A stretch of DNA of 64,000 nt, from NCBI GenBank assembly GCA_951812965.1, contig OX638341.1:3206438-3270437 (forward strand), given 5' to 3'. Made by a program: the position numbers and the translations under genes. This DNA is from an uncultured Pseudohongiella sp. (GTDB lineage Bacteria; Pseudomonadota; Gammaproteobacteria; Pseudomonadales; Pseudohongiellaceae). The notes under the pieces are model-generated. The model did not search any database. It had not been told where the DNA came from and saw nothing but the letters and a program-made list of their open reading frames with translations. This document shows, piece by piece, positions 19,158-27,031 of the stretch (its first letter is position 1; every line of letters begins with the position of its first letter).

Positions 19158-19167
19158 GAGACATGTG

Positions 19168-19461
19168 ATGGACGACAAATTGTTTACGGAATTGGATGCC
19201 AATCTGAGAGAAGCAGTTAAGGTGGCGAAGGGCACCTCAACACCGAAATCCGTTTACGTAGTGCTCACGCCAGCACAAATCAAGGCGATTCGAGCCAGTG
19301 TGAATATGTCCCAAGCCTCGTTTGCTCGTTCGTTTCAACTCAGCACCGACACGATCAAGGGGTGGGAACAGGGCAAACGCAAACCCGATGCAGCGGCAAC
19401 CAACTATCTGCGTTTGATTCGGGCGAATCCAGAACTTGTCTTAAGAACGCTCGCGGCCTAG
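19168..19461 (+). CDS. HigA2-like HTH antitoxin
   Basis: A 97-residue XRE-type HTH protein. The helix-turn-helix spans about 45-80: IRASVNMSQASFARSFQLSTDTIKGWEQGKRKP. The N-terminus (DANLREAVKVAKGT) is the part that usually wraps the toxin in this family. The ATG at 19168 is 7 nt from TAGGAG (19155-19160) and is preferred to the GTG at 19165. It should neutralise the upstream toxin and repress the shared promoter. A hairpin follows 10 nt after the stop. Confidence 0.9.
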   Translation: MDDKLFTELDANLREAVKVAKGTSTPKSVYVVLTPAQIKAIRASVNMSQASFARSFQLSTDTIKGWEQGKRKPDAAATNYLRLIRANPELVLRTLAA

Positions 19462-19471
19462 GCCGCTGTAT

Positions 19472-19498
19472 CACCACTCCGTTCTGATCTGAGTGGTG
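19472..19498 (+). terminator. Hairpin after the toxin-antitoxin operon
   Basis: CACCACTC (19472-19479) pairs perfectly with GAGTGGTG (19491-19498) around an 11-nt loop just after the antitoxin stop. The following bases (CTCCTCTTACTT) are pyrimidine-rich but not a clean T-tract. It could serve the Fic remnant side as well. Confidence 0.4.
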
Positions 19499-19504
19499 CT
19501 CCTC

Positions 19505-19883
19505 TTACTTCGACACTTCATGTTTTCGAGTATCAGGCAAGCGGTAGCTCGTGCTGCGTCCGCCGCCGGGATTTTGAAGGAAAATTTCCCGGGCTTTCAG
19601 GCCCTGGATATCCCGGAGAGCCGTGTCCTTTGAGCATTTCGTCAGGCTGGCGTATTTCGAAGTGTTAATGTAACCGACGAAATCATCTTCCAGCATTTGG
19701 TTGATGACATGGCGCTGGCGACTATTGATGGGATTTTCGTTGATTGTTTCCCAAAGACGCGCTTTGTACAGCACTCTTGACAACGACTTTTCCGATGCCT
19801 CGACTGCGCGTCCGAGGCAGCCGAGGAACCATTCCAGCCAGCCGGAGAGATCAGGCGTTCCACGCTGTTGCTTCTCAAGCTAA
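19505..19883 (-). pseudogene. Fic-family protein, C-terminal remnant
   Basis: The minus strand reads QRGTPDLSGWLEWFLGCLGR (from about 19860) continuing into LWETINENPINSRQRHVINQML and a winged-helix tail KCSKDTALRDIQGLKAREIF...GGGRSTSYRLP. This is the C-terminal part of Fic/DUF4172-type proteins: the region after the HPFxDGNGRxxR motif plus the wHTH. An in-frame TAG lies only a few codons upstream of QRGTPD, and the catalytic Fic core is missing, so the gene is truncated at its 5' end. The frame from 19783 to 19505 is still open (92 codons). Confidence 0.75.
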
Positions 19884-19920
19884 TCGAAATAGTCCTTGCG
19901 AATGGCGGGATGCGTTAGAG

Positions 19921-21087
19921 TTAAGACAGCCCGGCGATTTCTCCAAGCAACTGCTCAGGGCTGATTGCCTCGACACTCTTTGACACCTTGAATCGTTCGG
20001 AACCGGGATACACGATAAATCGGGCTTCCGGAGCTATATCCTCGCAAGCAGAATAGAAGCCCTTGGAGGGTTTCGGGTCCAATCGACGCTTGATTTCGAT
20101 TGCCCACGGTCGGCGCCCTGGAAGCGTCAGCACAAGATCGATTTCAGCGCCTCCGGCGGCCCGGTAATAGCTTGCATCGCTTCGAGCAGGAGCGACGGCA
20201 AGCAGATTTTCAATTACAAAACCCTCCCAACCATGACCGGCAACCGGATGTCCGAGGACATCTTCCCTGGTGTTTAGATTCAGCAGGGCATGAAGCACAC
20301 CGCTATCGCGAACGTAGACTTTGGGAGATTTTCTCAGGCGCTTGCCGGTGTTCGCATGCCAGGGCCGTAAGCGTCGCACCAGCAACAAATCAACCATGAG
20401 ATCCAGATATCCGGCGACAGTCTTGCCATCGACACCGAGTGACCGCGCGATCATGGCGGCATTAAGTGGACTGCCTTGACAGTGGGCGAGCATTATCCAG
20501 AATCGGCGCAGGGTTTCTGCGGGGATGCGAGGTCCCAACTGGGGAACATCGCGCTCAAGATAAGTGCGAATGAAGTTTTCCCGCCACTCGAAACTGAGTT
20601 CTTCGCTCCTGGCCAGGTAACTATCTGGAAAGCCCCCGCGAATCCACAAGCGATCTTGTGAGGCGGATTCGACCTCCAGCAGGTCGAGTGGATTGAGCTC
20701 AAGATAGGCAATTCGCCCCGCCAACGACTCACCGCTCTGTCGCAACAGATCCATGGATGCCGAACCAAGCAGCAGAAACCTGCCGCTCCTCCGCCCCTCG
20801 CGCCGACCCTGATCGATATTCCCTCGCAAAATTTGAAACATTTCCGGCGCCCGGTGTACTTCGTCCAGAATGACCAATCGCGCCCGGTGATCCGCCAAGT
20901 ACAATTCCGGGTCCGCAAGTTTCGCGAGTTGCGACGGAGTTTCCAGATCGAGGTAAACCGAATCCAGCCCAGCGGCAATCTGATGAGCCAAGGTAGTCTT
21001 GCCCACCTGACGCGGGCCGAGCAGAACCACCGCCGGAAACTCTCCCAGCAGATAGCGCAGCCGAGCGTACAATCGACGTTTAATCAT
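19921..21087 (-). CDS. DUF4143-domain AAA ATPase
   Basis: A 388-residue protein with an N-terminal P-loop ATPase (Walker A GPRQVGKTT about 24-32; Walker B RLVILDEVH about 70-78; sensor FLLLGSAS about 105-112) and a C-terminal DUF4143 domain (about 195-340) ending in a nuclease-like core (GAEIDLVLTLPGRRPWAIEIKR, with the D...E-x-K pattern). These proteins are widespread, often in islands or next to toxin-antitoxin genes; their role is not established. The gene is intact despite sitting among remnants. Moderately GC-rich, unlike the AT-rich stretch immediately upstream. Confidence 0.9.
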   Translation of the reverse strand: MIKRRLYARLRYLLGEFPAVVLLGPRQVGKTTLAHQIAAGLDSVYLDLETPSQLAKLADPELYLADHRARLVILDEVHRAPEMFQILRGNIDQGRREGRRSGRFLLLGSASMDLLRQSGESLAGRIAYLELNPLDLLEVESASQDRLWIRGGFPDSYLARSEELSFEWRENFIRTYLERDVPQLGPRIPAETLRRFWIMLAHCQGSPLNAAMIARSLGVDGKTVAGYLDLMVDLLLVRRLRPWHANTGKRLRKSPKVYVRDSGVLHALLNLNTREDVLGHPVAGHGWEGFVIENLLAVAPARSDASYYRAAGGAEIDLVLTLPGRRPWAIEIKRRLDPKPSKGFYSACEDIAPEARFIVYPGSERFKVSKSVEAISPEQLLGEIAGLS

Positions 21088-21264
21088 CCTTGCAATTATG
21101 GACTATTACTCCAGATTTACAAGGTTAATAAGTTTTAACTCGACTAAGAGCACACTAGCGGCATTACAGTGCCGCAAAAAAATCCTCCGCCAATTTGGTG
21201 GCACATTACTATATATTGTGGTAAGAATCACATTTCTCCTACTATATATGGTATTTTTGTTGCC

Positions 21265-21495
21265 ATGAACAGACATCGAATTGAAGAACAAGTCAGAAAG
21301 CTGCAAATTGAGATTTTTCGCTCCGCGGATTTTCTGCACCCAACATTTAGTGGTAACCCGCTTGAGTTGCTAGAGCCTCAATTTCTAGCACAAGTTCTTG
21401 GAGTTCACTATCCCTCGCTTTTGCAAACATTCCGAGTATCAAAAACTGCAATGTCGATCAGGCTAAAGGAACTAAAATTGATTGAATGGCCATAA
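21265..21495 (+). CDS. Small hypothetical protein, possibly a deletion derivative of an ImmA/IrrE-type protein
   Basis: 76 residues from the ATG at 21265 in a conspicuously AT-rich segment (21088-21600). No firm family match. The C-terminus FRVSKTAMSIRLKELKLIEW resembles the terminal helices of ImmA/IrrE metallopeptidases (F-x-V-S-x-x-A-M-x-x-R-L-x-x-L), and the N-terminus (LEPQFLAQVLGVHY) resembles their start, but the HExxH catalytic centre that should lie between is absent. It may therefore be an internally deleted remnant. No convincing RBS was seen. Confidence 0.35.
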   Translation: MNRHRIEEQVRKLQIEIFRSADFLHPTFSGNPLELLEPQFLAQVLGVHYPSLLQTFRVSKTAMSIRLKELKLIEWP

Positions 21496-21597
21496 GCTTA
21501 CTAGCAAAAAAATGGCAGTATCCTCAAAGTTTATCGAGCATCAATTTGCAGAGAATAATCTGGCCTAATTGTCTAATCAAGAATACGAGGACGGAAG

Positions 21598-21948
21598 TTA
21601 TTTCGCCTCTCTAGGCCAATAATAGTGTATTGGAGCAAGCCAATACTCCATTGGATTTTGTTCAGTTAAATAGCGATCTTGGGAAAGGTCGGTTTTCCAT
21701 CTTTTTTGAAATCCTTCTCTGGCACAAATCGCGGCGAGTATGGCATCCCGTTCGTGTTCATTTCGCCAAGAACAAGAAGGAATCTTAAATTTGTTGGCGA
21801 AATTCTCCCATTCATCGTAGTAACAAGCCTTGAGCAATGCTTTCGGATGAGACTCAGTGATCTGAATTGCTGGGAAGTCCTTTCGTAATTGGAATGCTAA
21901 GCGCCCGAAGTTATTCTCAGCGAATACTGCAGCCCATTTTTTTCCCAC
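21598..21948 (-). pseudogene. DUF429-like (RNase H-fold) C-terminal remnant
   Basis: An open frame of 116 codons whose sequence ITESHPKALLKA, then NEHERDAILAAICAREGF and a C-terminal WLAPIHYYWPREA matches the C-terminal half of DUF429 proteins, predicted RNase H-fold nucleases. The N-terminal half with the first catalytic acids is absent, and the 5' end overlaps the Mrr_N-like remnant in another frame. The apparent start is a GTG with no clear RBS. Probably not functional. Confidence 0.5.
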
Positions 21949-22165
21949 TCTACGTAGCTTGGATATTGCCTAAGGGTTCCGTATTCAACTCGATTGGGCT
22001 GGCTTTCAAGCAATTGTCTTCCGTCTTGGCTAAGCCGATACACTCCCCGTCGAACTCGTTCCGCCAAGCCTGCCTTCTGGAAGTATACGGCGGCCCAATT
22101 TGCTCGATTGTTGAATGTCATATCGCCACCTGCCATCATTTCTTGCAAGTCACTACTGCTCCCTT
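21897..22165 (-). pseudogene. Mrr N-terminal winged-helix remnant
   Basis: The minus-strand frame reads FNNRANWAAVYFQKAGLAERVRRGVYRLSQDGRQLL, the winged-helix signature of the Mrr_N domain found at the N-terminus of Mrr-type type IV restriction enzymes and related proteins, then RQYPSYVEWEK. The catalytic Mrr domain should follow but the frame ends about 20 codons later, running into DUF429-like sequence in another frame. The first 50 or so residues of the domain are also missing, so both ends are truncated. Confidence 0.6.
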
Positions 22166-22181
22166 TTGCGCGAGATAAATT

Positions 22182-23192
22182 TCATAACTTCACTACCATC
22201 TTGCCGAAGTTGTCGCCTGAGAAGAGGGCGAGGAAGGCGTCGACGGCGTTTTCGAGACCTTCAACTACGGTTTCGCGAGTGTGGATGCGGCCGGACTCGA
22301 TCCATTCGGTCATGTCCTCGAGAAAAGCTTCGCGCATGTCATTGTGGTCGAAAACGATGAAGCCGTTGATGCGGACCTTCTTGCCGACGATCAGCATCAG
22401 GTTGTTGGGGCCGGGCACGGGCTCGGCGTTGTTGTAGGTCGAGATCATGCCGCAGGCGACAATGCGCCCGAAGGGGTTCATGGCGTTGAGCGCGGCCTGC
22501 AGATGTTCGCCGCCGACGTTTTCGAAGTAGACGTCGACGCCATCCGGGGCGGCAGCGCGCAAGGCATCCGTCAGATCGCCGCAGGTCCGGTAGTTGATGG
22601 TGCTGTCGACTCCGCATTCTTCCCTGAGGTATTCGGCCTTGGCGTCGCTGCCGACGCTGCCGATGACTCGACAGCCTTTCATTTTCGCGATCTGGCAGAC
22701 ATTGGCGCCGACCGCGCCCGAGGCAGCCGAGACGAATACGGTCTCGCCCTTTTTCGGCTCGCCGAATCGGTTCAGGCCAACGTAAGCGGTCATTCCTGGC
22801 ATGCCCAATGTTCCCAGATAAAGAGACATGCGCTCGCGGTCGAAGGGCTCCAGTCGTAGCACGCGAGAGGCTTTGACAAGCAGGCGGTCCTGCCAGGCGC
22901 CCTGGCTGAGGACGATATCGCCGGGCTGCAGGTTCTCGTCTCCGGATTCGATCACTTCGCCTACGGCGCCGCCATACAGAGGAGCGTTCAGTTGATAAGA
23001 CGCAGCGTATACGCCTTCGGCGCGCATGCGGCCGCGCATATAGGGGTCCACCGACATGTAGCGGTTTTCCACCAGCACTTCCCCCGCCGAAGGCGCCGGC
23101 AGTTCGACTTCCACCATATTGAAATGCTCGTGCCCAGGCATGCCTGCCGGGCGGCTGACCATTTGAATCTGCCTTGCTTTGCGAGAACTCAT
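22182..23192 (-). CDS. NADP-dependent MDR oxidoreductase (prostaglandin/curcumin reductase-like)
   Basis: A 336-residue zinc-free medium-chain reductase. Diagnostic blocks are SVDPYMRGRM (about 48-57), the nucleotide-binding FVSAASGAVGANVCQIAKMKG (about 150-170) and DVYFENVGGEHLQAAL (about 240). Members reduce alpha,beta-unsaturated ketones and aldehydes with NADPH. The ATG overlaps the stop of the TRAP permease gene (23189-23192), so it is translated with the transporter. The imported compound or its product could be its substrate (inference). Confidence 0.93.
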   Translation of the reverse strand: MSSRKARQIQMVSRPAGMPGHEHFNMVEVELPAPSAGEVLVENRYMSVDPYMRGRMRAEGVYAASYQLNAPLYGGAVGEVIESGDENLQPGDIVLSQGAWQDRLLVKASRVLRLEPFDRERMSLYLGTLGMPGMTAYVGLNRFGEPKKGETVFVSAASGAVGANVCQIAKMKGCRVIGSVGSDAKAEYLREECGVDSTINYRTCGDLTDALRAAAPDGVDVYFENVGGEHLQAALNAMNPFGRIVACGMISTYNNAEPVPGPNNLMLIVGKKVRINGFIVFDHNDMREAFLEDMTEWIESGRIHTRETVVEGLENAVDAFLALFSGDNFGKMVVKL

Positions 23193-25213
23193 GGAGCCTC
23201 CTCAACTTCCGTTAATGTTTGGGGCGCGAACGAACGCTGCCAGACCACTATGCCGACAAGCAGGGCTGCGCCTGCCGCGTGAAAATAAATCGGCAATGGC
23301 ATCCACAAAAGCAAGGCCGCGCTCACGGCAAGCAATATCGCGATTACCGCGTTGATCGGTTTTTCCAGATGCCATTGCAAGAGCCCGGCGAGAGAATAAA
23401 GTCCCGGAACGGCCCAGATGAAAACTTCGAAACGTTCCGCGAACGTCCCCGAGATCAGGGGCGAATACGCAAACAGCACCGGAATCAGATACAGCCCCTT
23501 GGCGATCTTCCAGCTCGTGAATCCGGTGGCCATCGGACGTGTGCCCGCGATTCCCGCGGCGGCAAACGAAACCAGGCAAACCGGCGGCGTTACGTTACTG
23601 TCCTGGGAAAGCCAGAAAATGATCAGGTGTGCGCTCAGCAACATGCCCATGAGCAGATCCGCCGGCAGCATTTCCGCGCGGATCAATTGCTTCATCTGCA
23701 AGGGCATTTCCTGCAGGGCAACCGCTGCATCGCCGCCGAACAGGCCGATTGTGGCGGCTACATTCGAAGGTAAATCAGGAGTTTGTAGCGCTTCCAGTAA
23801 TTCCGCCTGGCTTACCAGGTCGAAAATCAGCGGCGCCGACAAGGTCGCGAGCACGATATAGGAAGCGGTTACGGGCAAGCCCATTCCGAGCACCAGGGAA
23901 GCCAGCGCGACCAGCACCAGGGTGATCAGCAGCGAACCGCCGGCCCAGTCGGCGATCATCAGCGAAAAGGCGTTACCTACACCCGTGGTCGTTACGACAT
24001 TGATGATGATGCCGACCGCCACGAGCAGCAGCGCGGTTGAGACCATCGTCTTCACACCGTTGACCACGGCCTCGAAGATATCCGAAAGCAGCATTTTCCG
24101 GGGGGATATCCATGACGCCAGGATCACGCTGATCGTGGCGAACGCCGCCGAAGTCGTTGGCGTGCGGCCGCTGACCAGGAATCCCACCAGCGTCGCGATC
24201 GGGATCATGAAATGCCAGCCTTCCCTGAGCACGGTGGTTACTTTCTCTGCATCCCTGGCCAGCACCGGCGTAAGCCCCACGCGTTTCGCCTCGATCCGCA
24301 CGAAAAAGGAAACCGTGAGGAAATACAGCAAGGCGGGCAGGATCGAAGCGCCAATCACGGTCAGATAGGGAATCTGGGTATAACTGGCGAGCACGAAGGC
24401 GCCGGCCCCCATGACCGGCGGCATCAGCGCTCCGCCGGTTGACGAGGCCGCTTCCACGCCTGCCGCGAAGCGGGGCTGGAAACCCGATTTGCGCATCATG
24501 GGAATGGTGATGACGCCCGTGGACACGGTATTCGCCACTGCCGAACCCGAAACCGAGCCCATCAGGCCCGAACCGATCACCGCGACCAGTCCCGCTCCGC
24601 CGGTAAAACGCCCCGCGAGGCATTGGGCCAGGCGCACAATGAAATCTCCCGCGCCGGACTTGAGCAGAAAGGAGCCGAAAATGATGAACATGAAGACGAA
24701 GGTCGACGAAATCTGGGCAGTGAGCCCGAACATGCCTTCGCTCGTGAAAAAGCTGCGATACAGCACCGTCTCCAGGTTGAGCCCCGGAAATGCGAAGACT
24801 CCGCCGATGTATCGCCCAAGAAACAGGATGTAGGACAGGCTGATGGCGATCAGCACCGGCATGAACCAGCCGGTTGTGCGGCGCGTGAACTCGATGGCCA
24901 GACCAATGGCGATGATCGAGAAAACGTAGTCGCTCACTATGTATTCGGTTTCCCTTGCGTACAGCGCATTCTCGAAAAGAATCAGGTAGCTCGCAGTCGT
25001 CACTGCCAGCAATGCCAGGCCGATGTTGAGCCAGTAAGCCGGCGATTTACGGGTCAGATGCGTGGCCTCGTTGGCCATTAATGCGCAGATCGCGACAAAT
25101 CCACCGAAGTGGATGGCGGACAGCCATAGTTCGGAAATGCTGGCGAACACATTGCAGTAAATGTGGAAAAGAGCGAAAAAGAAGGCGGCCCAGCGCAACG
25201 GCGTTGAATTCAT
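23189..25213 (-). CDS. TRAP transporter, fused 4TM/12TM permease (TAXI type)
   Basis: A 674-residue polytopic membrane protein. The N-terminal part corresponds to DctQ and the larger part to DctM, with GSGLMGSVSGSAVANTVSTG (about 210-230) and ASSTGGALMPPVMGAGAF (about 250-270) as family signatures, and GLPVTASYIVLATL later. Fused permeases of this size pair with TAXI-type binding proteins, and one is encoded directly upstream with a 4-nt ATGA overlap (25210-25213). The downstream MDR gene also overlaps by 4 nt. Substrate not known; TAXI systems often import C4-C5 carboxylates or glutamate. Confidence 0.95.
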   Translation of the reverse strand: MNSTPLRWAAFFFALFHIYCNVFASISELWLSAIHFGGFVAICALMANEATHLTRKSPAYWLNIGLALLAVTTASYLILFENALYARETEYIVSDYVFSIIAIGLAIEFTRRTTGWFMPVLIAISLSYILFLGRYIGGVFAFPGLNLETVLYRSFFTSEGMFGLTAQISSTFVFMFIIFGSFLLKSGAGDFIVRLAQCLAGRFTGGAGLVAVIGSGLMGSVSGSAVANTVSTGVITIPMMRKSGFQPRFAAGVEAASSTGGALMPPVMGAGAFVLASYTQIPYLTVIGASILPALLYFLTVSFFVRIEAKRVGLTPVLARDAEKVTTVLREGWHFMIPIATLVGFLVSGRTPTTSAAFATISVILASWISPRKMLLSDIFEAVVNGVKTMVSTALLLVAVGIIINVVTTTGVGNAFSLMIADWAGGSLLITLVLVALASLVLGMGLPVTASYIVLATLSAPLIFDLVSQAELLEALQTPDLPSNVAATIGLFGGDAAVALQEMPLQMKQLIRAEMLPADLLMGMLLSAHLIIFWLSQDSNVTPPVCLVSFAAAGIAGTRPMATGFTSWKIAKGLYLIPVLFAYSPLISGTFAERFEVFIWAVPGLYSLAGLLQWHLEKPINAVIAILLAVSAALLLWMPLPIYFHAAGAALLVGIVVWQRSFAPQTLTEVEEAP

Positions 25214-26259
25214 GGGTCGATGTCGGGCTCCGTTGCAGTGGTGGCGCTGATCGAAGGTTCTTCCAGCAACAGCCGGTCAGGTATTTCCAGTCCAACTTCC
25301 CGATAATAACGCAAAGCGCCCGCGTGCAGTGGCGCGCCCAGACCCGCGATCGCGATTTCGGGGCGCATGTCCCGAGTGGCGCCGTGTATTTCCTGCAAGG
25401 TGGCGAGATTCTCCCAGATCACGCGAGTGATCCGGTAGACCGCCTCTTCCGGAATGTCGACCCGGGTAACGAGCACATTGGGCGAGGCTACCGTGCGCAC
25501 CGGTTCGGTCTGGTTCGGATAGGTCAGCGGCGGGAAATCGTACCAGTCCCAGAGGGGATAGCGGTCGTTGATCAGGTCCAGCGCTTGCTGGGACCAGTTC
25601 AATACCGTTATGCGCTCGCCCATGAGGGCGTAGGCCTGGGTGATTGAACTTACCGGTGCGCCGGCGGGAATGTTCATACCGACTATATTGCCGTCCTGAA
25701 TGGCGCCTACGGTCGGCCCATAACCCATGTAAGCCAGATTGAACTTGTCTTCGTAGTCGACGCCCAGGGTTTCGAGGATGAAACGGCCGGTCTGTTCGGC
25801 GCCGGAGTTACGCGCCCCGAGCACATAGCGCTCGCCGTCGAGATTGTCGAGATCCATGATGCCGCCGGTAGTGACGAGTTCGGTCAACAGCACGAAATGC
25901 TCGACGTTTTTCCATAGAGCACTTACGGAGCGGATGTGGGACTGCGGCTCGCGCACCGGTCCCTCGCCGGTCCACGACCAGGCGCCGAACGGGCCTTGCA
26001 GGATCGCGAACTGGGCCTGGTTGTCACGCAGCAGTTTGAGATTTTCCATCGATCCGGCAGAACTGATCGCCGTCATCGAGATATTCTCGGTTTCGGATAA
26101 TTCCGCGTGGGCGATGGTGGCGATGGCCACTCCCACGGGATAGAAAACCCCTCCCGTGGTGGCGGTGGTTAAAACGTAGGGCCGCGCCCGGCTCAACTCA
26201 TCGCTGCAGCCGGCAAGCGCCGCCATCAAGGCTATGCATTGGAGAATACGGGCTGACAA
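25210..26259 (-). CDS. TAXI-family TRAP solute-binding lipoprotein
   Basis: A 349-residue periplasmic binding protein. The N-terminus ends in a lipobox (MAALAGC), predicting a lipid anchor. TTATTGGVFYPVGVAIA is the TAXI-family phosphate-ring-like start, and YVLGARNSGAEQTGRFILETLG follows in the middle. The start codon is TTG (26259), with AAGGA 7 nt upstream. It is the first gene of a three-gene coupled operon with the fused permease and the MDR reductase. Confidence 0.93.
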   Translation of the reverse strand: MSARILQCIALMAALAGCSDELSRARPYVLTTATTGGVFYPVGVAIATIAHAELSETENISMTAISSAGSMENLKLLRDNQAQFAILQGPFGAWSWTGEGPVREPQSHIRSVSALWKNVEHFVLLTELVTTGGIMDLDNLDGERYVLGARNSGAEQTGRFILETLGVDYEDKFNLAYMGYGPTVGAIQDGNIVGMNIPAGAPVSSITQAYALMGERITVLNWSQQALDLINDRYPLWDWYDFPPLTYPNQTEPVRTVASPNVLVTRVDIPEEAVYRITRVIWENLATLQEIHGATRDMRPEIAIAGLGAPLHAGALRYYREVGLEIPDRLLLEEPSISATTATEPDIDP

Positions 26260-26326
26260 GCGTCGGTCCTTTTCGATCCCGGCAGCCAGAGTTTACACCG
26301 ATAAAAAACTTTTCGATGCAAACGAT

Positions 26327-26803
26327 TCAGTTGCGACAGTCGTAAATGAACTGCTTCAGGTCTTCCGGGCTGTCGATTATCCTCTCGTTGCGAAACAGGT
26401 CGGGATGCAATTCATCCTGATTGAATCCCGTAGGCCGATGCGTCGATTTGGACACTACCCAGGAAGAGGCCGGGCGCTTCGGGCCCAGAATGCGCCCGAG
26501 ATCCTGCGGCTGAATGCCAAGCAGACCGGCCACGGCGCCGTCAGTACATCGCACTTTCTTCATTTCCAGACAGGCAAGCACTTCCCTGGGTCTGAATTGG
26601 CCGGACAAGGGACGCTCCGCGCCGAGCTTGCTCACCAGCAGGGTCGTCCCGGCAAAAATGGCGGCGACCACGGTAATACTGAGAACAAACGTGAGGCGGT
26701 AGAACATGGCGACCTGGACGTCGGCGAAATAATTCATCGCCTCCGCCAGCACGTTGACCACGACCAGTGCAACGAAGAAGGAAATCCAGACGGCTTTTCT
26801 CAC
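26327..26803 (-). CDS. Hypothetical two-TM inner-membrane protein
   Basis: 158 residues from a GTG at 26803, chosen because GGGAGGGC lies 3-10 nt upstream; the longer open frame upstream of this is palindromic repeat sequence. Two hydrophobic helices (about 5-26 and 32-60) are followed by a cytoplasmic tail of about 95 residues with two cysteines and the compact segment AVAGLLGIQPQDLGRILGPK, which looks helical and could be a small HTH-like domain. No family recognised. It stands alone between the TAXI operon and the VCBS operon. Confidence 0.55.
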   Translation of the reverse strand: MRKAVWISFFVALVVVNVLAEAMNYFADVQVAMFYRLTFVLSITVVAAIFAGTTLLVSKLGAERPLSGQFRPREVLACLEMKKVRCTDGAVAGLLGIQPQDLGRILGPKRPASSWVVSKSTHRPTGFNQDELHPDLFRNERIIDSPEDLKQFIYDCRN

Positions 26804-26904
26804 GATGCCCTCCCCGCGGGGGCCGGCTCCTGCCGGAACGGGCAGGATTTTCGGATCGGTCCCGCTCCTTGCCAGAGTAGCAACAATCCCTGACGGGCGG
26901 AACA

Positions 26905-27007
26905 GACCGTGTGCGATTTCGCACACGGTCTCGTAGGGGCGAGGCATGCCTCGCCCGTGGGCGGCCCCGAAACCGTGCAACGCCCGCGGGCGAGGCATGC
27001 CTCGCCC
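26905..27007. repeat. REP-like palindrome pair plus perfect hairpin
   Basis: Two copies of gggcgaggcatgcctcgccc (26937-26956 and 26988-27007) flank a spacer containing CGGCCCCGAAACCGTGCAAC that is nearly the same as the spacer of the pair at 41684-41751. Beside them is a perfect hairpin, GACCGTGTGCG (26905-26915) with CGCACACGGTC (26920-26930). On the minus strand this lies between the VCBS operon stop and the next gene, so the hairpin could terminate that operon. Confidence 0.85.
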
Positions 27008-27031
27008 CTACACAACTGAACCTGCACTCAG

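Noticed and set aside
26804..26998. N-terminal extension of the two-TM hypothetical protein
   Set aside because: It is encoded by the palindromic repeats (GRGMPRPY-type peptides), and a GTG with RBS lies at 26803.
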